DNA from: Leptodontidium sp. MPI-SDFR-AT-0119
Lineage: Eukaryota > Ascomycota > Leotiomycetes > Helotiales > Leptodontidiaceae
Direction of reading: 5' to 3'
Length of the DNA stretch: 64,000 bases
NCBI GenBank assembly: GCA_020726505.1
Contig: JAHLEZ010000010.1
Coordinates: 1,736,001-1,800,000 of the forward strand
The notes under the pieces were generated by a model that ran no database searches, was not told the origin of the DNA, and worked only from the letters and a program-made list of their open reading frames with translations. Shown piece by piece: positions 47,182 to 59,965 of this stretch; position 1 is the stretch's first letter, and every line of letters starts with the position of its first letter. A program made the translations under genes and the position numbers.

Positions 47182-47424
47182 AAAACAATGACAGGTTCCA
47201 AAAGTGAGAGGGGGGGGGGGGAGGTGTAACTCTTCAGTAGAGGAAACAACAGGTTTCCAGGGAGATTTCAGAGCAACAACATCGTTGACTTTGTCGACAT
47301 GAGTACTATAGCGCTTGTCAAGATCGAAGGCGCACCAGTCCGGGGCCGGCTTTTGGTCCAGAGTCGAAGGCGAGCTGAAGTCCTGGGTAGCGCCTCTCTC
47401 TCTTTTGGAGCTTGTCATTGTTTT
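47182..47424. repeat. imperfect inverted repeat, 32-base arms
   Basis: The left arm 47182-47213 (AAAACAATGACAGGTTCC...) matches the reverse complement of the right arm 47393-47424 (...GGAGCTTGTCATTGTTTT) at about 27 of 32 positions. The arms are separated by roughly 180 bases. A short palindrome AGGTGT...ACACCT lies 50 bases further right. This may be a MITE remnant or a strongly folding transcript. Confidence 0.6.
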
Positions 47425-48194
47425 ACGTTACTCCCAGTACTATTCTTTGGCCAACTACTACAACAACCGGGAGGTGTGGTTATACACCTGCTCAGCGTAC
47501 TCGAGCTGTGACCTAGGACCCTGGAGAAAGAAATGAATAAAGAAAACCAAAAAAATAAGATGATTCACATAAAGCGGCATTTGACAACGCAAGTGAGATG
47601 GCGTGATGCAATAAAACGTGAATCTGATTCACTTTCAACGACTTCTCAATACCACTTCTCAACCTACCTACAGCCTACTATACCACCACACCACCAACCA
47701 AAGTCTCCCCAAGTCAACTATTAATACCCCTCACCCCTCTCTAAAATCCAAACCATGAGAGAAGCTTGGAAGATCAGCCTGGTATAATCGCGGACAGGGC
47801 GACCGAGCGAGCGAAAAGCGCGAGCCGAAAACAGCACAGTACAATAAAGAACACAACTTCATTGCTCTGATATAGTATCTCACCCGCTTTAGTCGCTTAC
47901 ACGCTACATACAAACCCCATTAGCACCGAATAGAACGAGGGAAGTAAAAGTAAATAATGATAACGTAAAGTACAGAAACACAACAAGTGACAATCCCTCA
48001 ATGAATTGACAGCAGGTTTGTTAAACGACAACAACAACACACCTTTTTCGTCTACGCAACCACGACCACGACCACGACCACAACCATTCCCTCAGCTTTT
48101 CCACTCATACACCAAAAACAACATCCTAACCATTTACCATCCGAAAACGACAGTTAGAAAAGAATAATAGCTAAGTTTATGTCCATGCACATAC

Positions 48195-48226
48195 TCGAGG
48201 AGTGCGTCGAGGAGTGCGTCGAGGGG
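48195..48226. repeat. tandem repeat, unit TCGAGGAGTGCG
   Basis: Two full copies and one partial copy of a 12-base unit. Confidence 0.8.
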
Positions 48227-49084
48227 TAACGACAGGTAATTTCTCGAAGAGGAGGGAAGGAGAGAGCAGAAGAGCTACTTATTATATAACTGTATATAGC
48301 TGGCTAGAAACCAACATGTTAGCTGTGAAAAGGAGGGCGGGGGAGTGAATCCCAAGATGGACTGTATAAATTTAACTCTAATTTTCGTCCTCTTGTATTC
48401 AGGTAAAGAGAATTCAGCTTCTCGCCGCATTCACAAGGAAGCTCTCGATCGATCCACTAAATAATATCCTACCTACCTCGAAGCCCATTGATTTGATCTG
48501 GTCTGGATTGGCTTCCGTGCATGTAACAGAGATATGAATTCACAGTCAGTCACTATTTCAACACGTTGCAGTATTCAATATGTCAGGAAACAGTCATAGC
48601 CAAGACCCAAAGCTGCGATTTATTCATCTCCTCTCTTTATCAACCAACCAACTAACTACCCACCACGACCACGACCACTACCCATGCCCATCCATCATCG
48701 CCCACCATCACCCAGCAAAGATCAACGACACTCAAGAAGCTAAGCCCAAGTCCTCCTCCCTCCCTCTCCTACGCCCCCTCGCACTTCCCATCTCACCCGT
48801 GAAAGCAAAGCAAATTTCTTTTGATTTTAATACAAACCCACGCAACCGCAACGCATCGCAACGCAAATATGCAACGGAAAAAGGGGGAACGAAAAAAAAA
48901 AAATTCCACGCTCTGCTATACGTACGCGCATGAAATGAAAACAAGAAAGATGGAGAAGAGTCAACGAGGAAATAAATACGATCGACCGTGATGACTACGT
49001 GAGAAACTTTTTTTTTTTTTTGCAATCCTGTCCATCCATCCACTTCTATCTACTTCCACTCTCAAATGCTGGGTCGAATCAGAT

Positions 49085-52000
49085 TTAGTCCCAGTTGCCG
49101 TTTCCATTGCTGGTTGACGGATGGCTGCCACCGTTGCCATTACCATTTCCGTTAGCACGGCCACCTGCATTGCCGCTGATACCATCTTGGACAGCCTTGA
49201 GGACGAGATCCTTGGCCTTCTCAACACCTTCAGCACTTCCTAGAATCTCAATAGCTTCACCACCAGCTTGGTCTCGGGGAACGGTGATCTTGCAGCCAGT
49301 GGCTTTGCGGATTTGGTTGACCTTGTTTCCGCCCTGACCAATGACGTATCGGTAAGTGCTTGGGTCTGGTAGGATGAGGTAGCCGGCGGTGGTGTTCTGC
49401 AATGCGGCCTCGATGGCGGCCGCGAGAGTTGCCTTGGCCTTTGCAACGTTGTCTGGAGGACCGCGTAGGATCCATGGAATATCACCCTCAATGCTTGACT
49501 CGGAGTTGTTGATGATGTTCCAGACGTGGGCGTCAAGCTCAGAAGGTTCGTCTGTTTGAAGAGGGAGGTTGGTTCCCTTACCACGAACGTTGGTTGGTGC
49601 TGCAGGCTTTGGTGGAATCTTGTGACCCGCGTGATCGACTGTGACCTTGTTATCGTTGCGAAGTCTTCGGAAGAATTGTCCGTTGTCTGCAATGGTGTGA
49701 TGAACCTTTCTTGGAACTTGAACAGTCTCGCCCTCTTGGTCCTTGACAAGGTTGAGGATATGGGTCTTGGCTGCCTCGACATCTGATGGAAGACCAGTAA
49801 TCTTGATCGCACTTTGCTCGCTCCCTTGTCTTGGAATGTCAATCGAGACCTTGAACTTCGACTCAAGCTCCTTCTTTGTCTCTCCTCCACGACCAATAAG
49901 CGAGCGATGCTTCTCGGTTGGTACGTCGAAAGACTCAGTGGATTGGCTCTCGCGCTCGGAAACGATCTTTTCCATGGCTGCGATAATCTTGTCAACAACA
50001 TCTGCCTTTCCTTCGACCTTGATGAGGTTTCCATCAGACTCGGCCTTGGGGAATTGAACAGTTCGTGCAAGCTCCCGGCGGTCATCAGATCCTCCGGCAT
50101 TGACGACAATGTCACGAAGAGCAGATCCTAGTGGAGTTAGTTAATGGTCAAATGGAAATATGAAGATTGCTTACCTCCAGCACCGATAAGTGCTCTGTGG
50201 TGCTTCTTCTCCACCTCCAAAGTCTTAGTGACAGTCGTGTCAAAGACGTCTCTCTTGGCATCAATCAACTTTCGAGCTTGCGTCACTTGAGATGATGTGC
50301 CCTTGATCAGAATCTCGACTCGTGTGCTTGGGTCCTTGATATCTCTGGCATTTGGAATCTCAATTCTGGCGCCACTGGTCTGTCTAATCTCGTCCATACC
50401 ACTGCCGCGTTGACCGATCAGAGATGGAATTTGACCGGCTTGAACAGAAATCACAGCGGTATGTGAGTTGTCCTTGAGGTATTGGTAGAGGGACAGGATT
50501 TCGTCTCTAGCCTCATCAGCTCCCTTCTTAGGTCCCTTGACAATGACCTCATCAGGTTCTTGCTCGCGTCTCGGAGGTTTTCGGCCAGCGTCGCTCGCAG
50601 CATCAGCATTTGACTGGTCATCCTTGACAGGCTTGGCAGATCGTGGGAAGTGGATCTGGACCTTGTACCGCGTCTGAAGCTTGTTTATTTGTGCACCGCC
50701 AGCACCAATCAGCTCACGATGGAACTTGGGGTCGATCTTGAGGGTGTAGGTTGCCTCATCAGCCCATTGGCGACCAAGAGCTGAGATATGTGCCTTTGCG
50801 GCTGCAGCCTTGGCTTGAGGTCCCTTCAGCTCAACGACACCGTCATTCACGTTGATTTCAACATCGAATTTGTCGCGCAAGTCCCGGATGTTGGCACCCC
50901 CTTTTCCGATGAGCTGGTTGGCGTGCTTTTGTGGGAAATCGAAAGTGGTTGTGAAGCCACGCTCCTTCTCGTCCTCGATGGCCGTGGCCACAAACGCATT
51001 GACCTTCTCAGCCAACGCCTCAACCGCAGGGGCTGGACCCTTGAGGGTCACGATAGTACCTGCATTAGTGACTCGCACAGGTATTTGGTCGGCGGCACGA
51101 TCTTGCTGCTCCTTTTGAATAAATCGGCGCAACTTGTCATGGAAGCTAAAACTATCAGCTTGTCCCTGTATCAGTAGATCGGATTGAACTTACATCTTGG
51201 GTACATCAATTGATGTTGAGATAATGGCGGCTTGTTTGCTGATAATATCCAGTATGTGTCTCCGAGCGTCCTCGAGACCCTGCTTAAAGGCCTTGATTTC
51301 TTCGGCTGACGGGGAGTCGCGAGGAATCTGATAGTCTGGTTCCAGTCCAGAATCACCCTCGAAAACAAGTAGAACTGGAGCTCCTTGCTCAGAAGCATCC
51401 GGGATAACAACGTGAACACCGTACTCCTTCTTGACGCGTGGAGTGATATCTCGTTGAATATGGCGATGGAAGAAAGGATCAATTGGAACAGTGGCCATTC
51501 GAGAAGGTGGGTGAGCTCCAAGAATCTGGTTGATCTCGTCCTTAGCACGGATACCGCTGGCGCTGTCTCTGAAGTACAGTTCCCAGGCTGCCGCGCCGTC
51601 ATCCAAAATGGGGGGTAACGATGCTAGCTTTGTGGGCAGACTCAAGTCTCTCAATTTCCTTGCGATCGCGAAGATACTGGGTAACGTTGCGAGCATGTAC
51701 GCGAGCACCTCCTGGAGCATTGCGGAATTGCCTCGAAATGTCCATCGAGGAGGAATTGATGGATGAGGCTAAGCTAGTTGCATGCTCCTTTGCGGCCTTA
51801 AGCTTATCAGCAGGACCAATGAAGGTAATGATATCTTCACCATCGTCGGTTGGAAGAATGATAGCACATTGAGTAGTACCAAAGAATTCTTCGGGAGAGA
51901 CACCTCGGTCACCAATCACATATTGATGCTGGCCTCGGTCGATTCCAGCGTATTGCTCAACTGCCAGTCTTTCTCTCAATTCTTGAGTCAACCGTTCGAT

Positions 52001-53218
52001 CTCAGCACGAGCAGCTTGCACTGCAGCGCGATCGCCTCCCAGGGTAATGTGGTTATCACCAAAAGCTGGAAGGAATTCAGCCTGGCCAGCAGCAGCTTTC
52101 CGGGGAGGAGGTTGAGAAGTCCAAGTGTGATGTGGGGGTACTCGGACTTGAACGCCATGCGACTCCTCAAGCGAGCTGGCTGGCCCAGCAAGAAAGGGGT
52201 AAAATTCGGCAGGAATGGTGCGCAGTCTTGTGTTGATCGCAGGAGTTCTCTCATTCGCAATCTTGGCAATTTCTTTCTTCGCCATTTGAATGGCAATTGG
52301 GTTGCCCTCAACCACGATCTCGATCATGTCATCGTCTTCATCGGCTCCTTGTGGCATGTCTTCCATCTTTGGCATTTGGATTCGGGCTCCAGTAGCCTCT
52401 TGTAGACCCTTGATTGTCGATCCTTGCTTTCCAATGATATGGGCTCTAGCCGACTTTGGGATGGAGACTTTGGAAGAGGACTATGAATTGTCAGTTCAGT
52501 TCCGCAAGCATAGGTTCGAAGGACTGACCTTAGCACCAATTTGAGCACCCAAATCTCTAATTGCCTGCTGCTTGAGGGCCTCTTTTTGAGTACTTGATTC
52601 TCTGAACTCCAAGATGCCATTCTCGCCCGTCCGCATTGTCAAGTTTGTTCGCAATTTCTTGTTGATATCCTTCAAAATGTCTGGCAATGGCTTCTTGAGC
52701 TGGTTGCGTGGTAGGACCTCATTCTTCTGCAGAACAAGTCGCGGAGCCTGGATCTGAACTGCCGGCGATTGTGTTGAGCTTCTAGGAGTGTTCACACCGG
52801 ATGTTGGTGTCGCAGAACCATTGGTAGGAGTGCCATTGTTGGCCCCATTGGCAGGCTTCCCACCCCAAATTCCAGCAAGAACTGGTGCCTGTGCTGGCTT
52901 TGGTGCTCCTCCTAAGCCGGGGAAAGCTGTAGTCGACTGGGGATCCAACACTGGCGCATTCTCCTTTCCTGAAGGTGCATCCGCCTTGCGCTTTCCAGCT
53001 GCTTTAGCAGACATTGTAGCAGGCCATTCACTTGCAGGGGCGGGCTCGTCGAGGTCTTCGAGGACGTGGGTTTCCGATAAAGGCGCTGTGGGGTGCTTCA
53101 AGTCGGACTCATCAGGAACCTCATCTACGCTGACTTTGTGCGCAGTGTGCGTCTGTTGTAGTCTTTGCGCAGCAGACAGCTGAGTGCCACTGCCGTTGAT
53201 ACCGTTCTCTGAAGACAT
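49085..53218 (-). CDS. SCP160: multi-KH-domain RNA-binding protein Scp160 (vigilin), with one apparent frameshift
   Basis: Four exons, 52529-53218, 51194-52480, 50175-51151 and 49085-50127, give about 1,331 residues once one extra base is discounted. The first 170 residues are disordered (GKRKADAPSGKENAP). At least eight KH repeats follow, shown by their GxxG loops: IIGKQGSTIKGL, LIGKGGANIRDL, LIGAGGAQINKL, LIGQRGSGMDEI, LIGAGGSALRDI (across the last intron), LIGRGGETKKEL, VIGQGGNKVNQI and a degenerate VIGDRGVSPEEF. The tail is Gly/Asn-rich. Scp160 is an ER/polysome-bound mRNA regulator. In exon 2, ESAHKASIVTP runs into a stop, while LDDGAAAWELYFRD continues one frame over. The switch falls on a run of six C on the coding strand (51609-51614). 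Both sides are intact, so a sequencing or assembly error is likelier than loss. Confidence 0.9.
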
Positions 53219-56200
53219 GATGACTGATTCGAGTTGCTCAATGCGATTAGGAGGGGGATGGATTTAGTCGAAGTAGCGTGCACAACCGGGAATTGGGGAT
53301 GACTGCGCAATTGAAAAGTTAGAAAGGCCACAGATTTCGAGGGGTTGTATGCTGAGGCAAGACGAGGATTCACATACCAGAGAGATAGAGGATGGATGGG
53401 TGAATTGCGAAACCCAATTGTCCCGTTAGCAGAAGTGACGTTTTAGAGGCCACGAAGACGAATTCCGGATTGGACTTGTCCTAGTTTCTGGAGAGTTGCA
53501 TTAAGGGCAAAACAGAGGCAGGTTGCAAGAGGATGATGGTTGAACTCGTGGGGGAGATGCAGGGCTCATGCAAGACGCCGTTGGAGAGAGGTTTGTAGGG
53601 AGAGGTGGTGACAGGAGACCTTTGGGACAGGACAGGACAGGACAGAATGGGTGGAAGCTCCCCGATGCTTCGAAGTGGAGTGGATTTTAAGCGAATGAGC
53701 ATGCACGTAATCCTGAGGCAGCGGGTGCTAGTAGGGAGTGAAAGTGACAGAAAAGAAGAGAAATGTGAGGAGGAGAACAAGAGTGAATCCTTTTTCTTCT
53801 TCTTATTTGTATTGCATCAATGCCATCGTACCTAGGTATTCATCTTTTTTCAAAAGTCTATGTTTGCTTGCCAGCAAAATCAATTGTCCGGGAGGCATGT
53901 CGTCCGTCCGTTAATGGGTGTGCCACATTCAATCGGCTCAAGCCACAAACGGAGCTGGTGGGGCAAGATGACCGATTGGGATATTTGGTCATGTGATACC
54001 ATCATTTCTTATTAGAAAACTCTTGCCTAGGCAGGGAGCTAGATATCAAGAGGTTGGAAACCTACCTAGGCAGTAGTCGTTGTCACTCTCTCTGCTTGAA
54101 GAGATTCACCACTTCATCTATGGTCTATTACTGCACGGCCCTCAAAGCTTCCCCGCGAATTTTGAGGTGAAACCCAGAACGTTGAAGATAGAACCTGGAT
54201 AAACATGTTCAAGTGTTTTCCAGGAAGTTCCTTGGAGACATCCTCAGAAGTTTCCCGGAAGTTGAGCCAGAACCCGGGAGGCTATTACCGCAAATGGTAG
54301 TTCTGATTGAGTTTTTCGTGGTTGGTGTATCATCGTGGAGGCTGATGGGGTTGAAATGACCCACCCAAGCATGTCTAGGATATGTGTGAAGCGGAAGTCA
54401 ACTCAAGAAGCTTATACATACCTGGAAGCTATGCATTACAGCCCAAGCCTCCGATACATCCATTCAATCAACCCCTCCCTCCACTGACGTACCGTCCCGA
54501 AAGTGATTGTGATCAAACGGAATGAGGGACGAAAAGTCAATGGCATCAAGACTCTTTTCTTATCCGTGATCACGTTTGGCACCTACAGCTTTGCATAGTA
54601 ACGTGATACGAAATCTGGCCCGATTGTGATTGTAGCAGAGTCTTTGAGTCCTCTCATCTGTCTGGTCTCGGGTTAGAAAGCCGTGATGTGTTGGACAAGT
54701 CTTCGGGTGTGAAAGCCGAGTGAATGGCCGATTGGGGTTGGGTTGTCAGAGGGAAACTCAATCAAAAGTATCTTTGCGCTTTATATCTTCAAAGATCCCT
54801 TTTCAAGGCGTTCGGTAATCTTCGTCAGGGGTAATTCCAATTGCATCTTTCATTGGCCGTTGAGATGCGGATGCAGACAGCAAGGCGTAGTCCCTCAAAT
54901 CTTGGGTCGGCATATCGAGAGTACAAACAACCCCGTTTGCAGTCCGAACCACAGGGTTGTTGTGGATTCCCAACGCAACGTGTCAGTCAAAGCTGGGGCT
55001 TCATCTGATGAGTTGCGGCAATTCTCCTGAATTGTTCGGGGGCTCGATGCTTGAACGGAAGAGATGGTGCCATAGATTTGTGTCACTGCGTAACTCTAGA
55101 CATCCGAGTGCAATGGTCGAGGGGCAGAGTCTGCAGACGGATGTGGTGACATCGATGTAGGTACCTGTATGCAATTCCACTAGAGTAGCTGCTTCATGTT
55201 GTGTCCAGCACAGCGCAGAGCCTTATGGAAAGGATCCGAGGAGGAGCAGGGAGTTCCATCAACGAAGTAAGCGGTAATGTCCCATTGCCAAAAGAGAAAA
55301 GAAAAAAGAGATAAATCTGGGCATTCGTAATGGAATTTGGTGGCGTAGGATAAATAGACGACTGGGGCGGATCTGAGGAACGAAAGCTTCCAGATCAAGA
55401 ATGGAATCAAGGATGGATCAGATGCAGTCGCGGCAGAAGCTTTCTTGCAAATGGTGGAGTCGGTAGCACAACTTGATCGATGTCCCTTGGTGCAGAAAAT
55501 CCACGTCAAGGCAGACTCGGTAAGGGTACTGGTCCCAATGCTATTGGTGAAGAGATGCAGGCTGCATGGAAACGGATATTTGCCAGCAAGCCATAACGTC
55601 TTTCTGCACATCATGAGGGTCGAAGAGAAGACCTTTTCGTTTACTCGCGCCGTCCTCCGTCCTCCGTCTGCAGCCCTCTTTCGTCGGTAGGGCCAAGAGG
55701 CAAGCACTGCGTATCCTGGAACTCCAGAGAGAAAGGGGTCAGGAAATAGGTAATGAGAAGATGATAACACGGAATGAAAGGGTGACACTGGGCCATGTAC
55801 TGTACTGTACCTACGACATGTAATGCGTGGATGCAGATGCTGAGACGTTTATCAATTTCAGATAGCGACGGCGCGTGCAATTGTCGAGGGGCCGAGGGTT
55901 CAGAACGTCATTCTTCTGGCATCCCGACGGTTTCTTGCTGGCCTGCCTGGCTGTCTGTCTCTTGTACCATCCACACAGACAGACTGCAGGCGGGGGGCAT
56001 TAGATTAGTTTCCTGCAGCAACAGAAAGTCAAAAGATAATACAGTACTGTGTGTAATTTACCTTTATGTAACCTGCACAGAGTAAATTACTTAGGTAGGT
56101 ACGGAGAGAGAAAAGCTTCAACCGGGGAAACAGGAAAGAAAGAAAGGACTTGCTTGTGAAGTTTATTTTTATACTTGTAATTAGCTGTGAGCGGAGAGCG

Positions 56201-57277
56201 GCTTATGGGAGGGAGGCTAGAAACCAAGAAGCTAGCTAGGACCTGGAACCCAGACCTGGCCGGCCGGCTGGCTATTCTGTTGTTGATCTTGCCTGTTGTT
56301 GGAGCTTCAACACAACGCAAGCTGGAACTTACCTAGGTTGAAGTTGTCTTTTCCTTGCTGCCCTTCCTTGCCTTGTATTGCCTTTTCCTGGCCTTGCCAG
56401 GTCCTGATCCTTCCCGTTTGCTTTTTGGGCCCTATCCCTCCGCCAAAGGTGGTCGTCAGGTCACCCACAGCCAATAACAATACGCATATCAACACAGCCC
56501 TGCGCCGTTGGCCAATGATTTGGACCAAAATATTGGGATTCGGCCACCCAGCTCCATCCAGCTCTACGACGGACCAGCTCAAGGACCAGCTGCAATTCCA
56601 GGCCTTGTCACCAACCAACGCCGTCGCTACTCGCCGCTGCCAGACGTGCTGTCCTGTGTGTGCCGTGCAGCGAAATACTCCGAGCCTTGAGGACTCTGCA
56701 CTCTGCCAACTCAAACCTCACCAATTGACCTTCTCGAAACCTGCTATTTCCAACTCCCACTACAGTACCTTCTACCAACTACATACCCACCAACTACCTC
56801 GGGCCTTGCCTCTCCTGCTCGACTTCGTATTCTGCCTATCCGGATATCTCCTGCCAATCCCCTTCCTTCTCGTCTCCATCAATTCTACAGTACCCTGGCC
56901 TGGTAGATACGTACCCGCGGTACTTCTCACTCGCGACTCCCAATTCCAATCCCATCTCCAACTCCAGCAGCCCCCACCACCGCTTGAATCCTTCACCACG
57001 CTGCATCGCATCGCATACGGTCGCCGTCCACAGGCCGCCCTTCCCTGCCCTACCCTGCTCTCGAGAGTTCCGCCGTTATTTATGGCCAAGTCTAGCGGTT
57101 GATACACAGAAACAAACTTGACGGTGTTCTGCAGCCGCCAGGCTCGAGCTCCGTAGTCTGATTGGGCGACAACACAACCGCAGCATCACACCCACCTGCA
57201 TCCACCACAACCCTTCCCCAACCCGGCATCTCAAACAGAGAGGTCTGAGAGACGACCCGGCGCCGTCACGTCACATC
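53219..57277. other. intergenic, 4.1 kb between divergent SCP160 and STE20
   Basis: No gene is supported. The block contains a GGACA tandem word near 53.63 kb and a C/T-rich final kilobase that is probably the promoter and leader of STE20. A 268-codon plus-strand frame at 56296-57102 is Pro/Leu/Cys-rich without a motif and is more likely leader sequence. Confidence 0.5.
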
Positions 57278-59965
57278 ATGGAGGAAATAAAGTCTTCTAC
57301 TCGACGACTCACGAAGAAACCTCCTCCGGGAACCCTCGCCGCCCTCGAAGCTCGCAATAACGAGACTCACTCGATACGCAGTCAACGCAGCTCGGGCAGC
57401 CTCCAGCGTGCCCCCTCCGCGCCTTACCCCAGATCACAGCCTGCCTACGGCCATTCTCGCAAGACGACTTCTCCAAACCCCGCTGCCTTCACCTCCTCGA
57501 ACTCTTCCCTCGATCGAACCATATCTGGACCCTCCCCAGTCCTGGCAAGCTCAGAGTTTGGCGCGCCGCCGGGCCAAGGTGGGGGACAGGGCAATTCAAC
57601 AGGAACGCGTCCGCTGAGCGAGAAGTCATCTTCCGAACTGATTGGGGCGCCGTTTGATGGTTCTGGTATCTTAAGTCACATTGATTCCACGAAGGCGTCG
57701 GGCTATCAGAACTCTCTGCGCCGTCCGCCCCCGCCACCCCTCACCCACGCAGTGTCAGACTCCCGGATGATGAGCCCGCCTCTGCGGCAGTCTGCAAGTT
57801 TTTCAGCGGGAGACAGGATGAACGAGAAGACGCCCCCTCGCGTGAACGAGAATCAATTGATTAGTCCAAAGCGATACTCAGACGAGAGCAAGGAGCCCAA
57901 ACTGGGCATGATAAGGAAGAAATCCGCATTTTCGGGCTTCATGAGCAGCATCGGAGTTGGGTCGCCTCGTGGCGTCAAGATATCGGCACCAGAGAACCCA
58001 GTACACGTCACTCACGTCGGATATGATAATCAGACAGGGCAATTCACGGTAAGTTTTGTTATCCAGCCAGAAAAGCCCGTTTGCTGATCGATTTAGGGCC
58101 TCCCGAAGGAATGGCAACGTATGATCAATGATAGCGGAATTACGAAGAAAGAACAAGAGCAAAACCCAGAAGTTGTTATGGAAATTGTTGGTTTCTACAA
58201 GGAGAATGCAGACAAAGGCGGAGACGAGGTGTGGGACAAATTCGAGAATGCGAGAGTACCAGAGTTACGGGTTGGAACTTCAGCGCCAGCGCCTCTTTCT
58301 CCAGTTCTACTGAATGCCCCAAACTACGGATCGATGACCAGTGCGATGACCAGTCCGCCTGCGAGTCCCCGATTTCCTGCGAATCACGAGACAAGCTTCG
58401 AAAATCCGAGATCACCACCTCCAGTTCCACGACCAGGGCAAGCACCCACCTCTCAAGCAAAGGATGTCAACGGGTTGGTTCCAACTCGCCCAGCTCCCAG
58501 GCCACCAGTTGCATTCCCAACAAGGGCAGCTCCACCACCCCCCATGCTTGGAAAGGACTCCGGAATTGGAATGCCTCGACAGAGTGAAGACTTACCAGCA
58601 TTAGCATATGTGCCTCCTGACTCAGCTCCAATGCTTCCAGAGGAACATCGCTCTAGATCAAACTCACGAGTAAACGGAAATTCTCCATATGCGACACCAG
58701 TTCAAGTTGCGTCTCCTCAAGCGCTTTACACCCAGCAATTGGCGCAGCAGCAAGAAGCCGCCATGCACCAAGCACAACAACAGCAGGCCTCGCTTTCTCG
58801 TGCCCCAAGCAAGCGCCAACAAGCACAGCAGCCTACTCCTCCAACCTCCCAGGGACAGTTTCAGCAAGCACCAAATCTAAATGGCGTACCACATCCTAGC
58901 CAGCAAGTCAGAGTTGCTCCTGGCCCTCGGCCGAGACATCGTGCGCGCCAAAGTACTGGTTTTGACATTGTTGCGCGGCTGAAGCAGATCTGCACGGAAG
59001 GCGACCCTAGGGAGATCTACAAGGATCTTACAAAGATCGGTCAGGGAGCCTCTGGTGGTGTTTTCACCGGCTATGAGAGAGGAACAAATCGCTTGGTTGC
59101 CATCAAACAGATGAACTTGGAGCAACAGCCGAAGAAGGACTTGATCATTAACGAGATTATCGTCATGAAGGAGAGCTCACATCCAAATATCGTCAACTTC
59201 ATCGACAGTTATCTCGTATCTGGCGAGCTGTGGGTGATCATGGAATTCATGGAAGGTGGAAGCTTGACAGATGTTGTCACATTTAACATTATGTCCGAGG
59301 GTCAAATTGCGGCTGTTTGCCGAGAGACACTCAAGGGGCTTCAACACCTCCATTCCAAGGGCGTCATTCATCGCGATATCAAGTCGGACAACATTCTACT
59401 TTCGATGGATGGAAACATCAAGCTGAGTAAGTGCTGCTTTTTCCAATCCTGAAATTCTATACTAATAGTTATCAGCCGATTTCGGTTTCTGTGCCCAGAT
59501 TAATGAAGCTCACAACAAGCGAACCACCATGGTCGGAACACCCTATTGGATGGCTCCTGAAGTTGTGACACGAAAAGAGTATGGCCGCAAAGTCGACATC
59601 TGGTCCCTTGGCATCATGGCTATTGAGATGATCGAAGGCGAACCCCCGTATCTCACCGAATCACCACTCCGAGCACTTTACCTGATCGCTACAAACGGCA
59701 CACCCGCAATCAAGGACGAGCATGCTTTGAGTCCCGTATTCAAGGACTTTCTTTACTTTGCGCTGAAGGTGGACCCAGAGAAGCGAGCGAGTGCTCATGA
59801 TTTGTTACGAGTAAGTGGCCGTTTTTCCGATGTGGCCCTAGCTAACAAACGAACCAGCACGACTTCATGAAACAATGCGCCGATCTGATCCAGCTCTCGC
59901 CACTCGTCCGCTCAGCACGCGCCGCCAGGGCACAAGAGAAGGCTCAGAAGGCAGCTGCATCGTAA
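57278..59965 (+). CDS. ste20: p21-activated kinase Ste20
   Basis: Four exons, 57278-58048, 58097-59426, 59476-59810 and 59858-59965, close in phase and give 847 residues. A disordered N-terminus precedes the CRIB/p21-binding domain at about residues 232-290 ([32 protein letters not shown]). A Pro/Gln-rich linker follows ([20 protein letters not shown]). The kinase domain spans about 575-830: [18 protein letters not shown] (Lys), [66 protein letters not shown]. The tail [16 protein letters not shown] is the Ste20-type end. Lack of a PH domain separates it from Cla4. It transmits Cdc42-GTP to the MAPK cascade Ste11-Ste7 and to polarity. The conserved intron splits the DFG segment. Confidence 0.94.

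Larger units (their letters stand above)
44910..49084. other. gene-poor block of 4.2 kb
   Basis: No gene is supported. The block contains the inverted repeat at 47182-47424, a 12-base tandem repeat at 48195-48226, GAC-rich triplet tracts near 48.06 and 48.66 kb, and A and T homopolymers near 48.9-49.02 kb. The few short frames (for example 45643-45840 minus) carry no motif. Confidence 0.5.

Noticed and set aside
56296..57102. A 268-codon plus-strand frame before STE20
   Set aside because: It is Pro/Leu/Cys-rich without a motif and lies in a C/T-rich segment that is better explained as promoter and leader.
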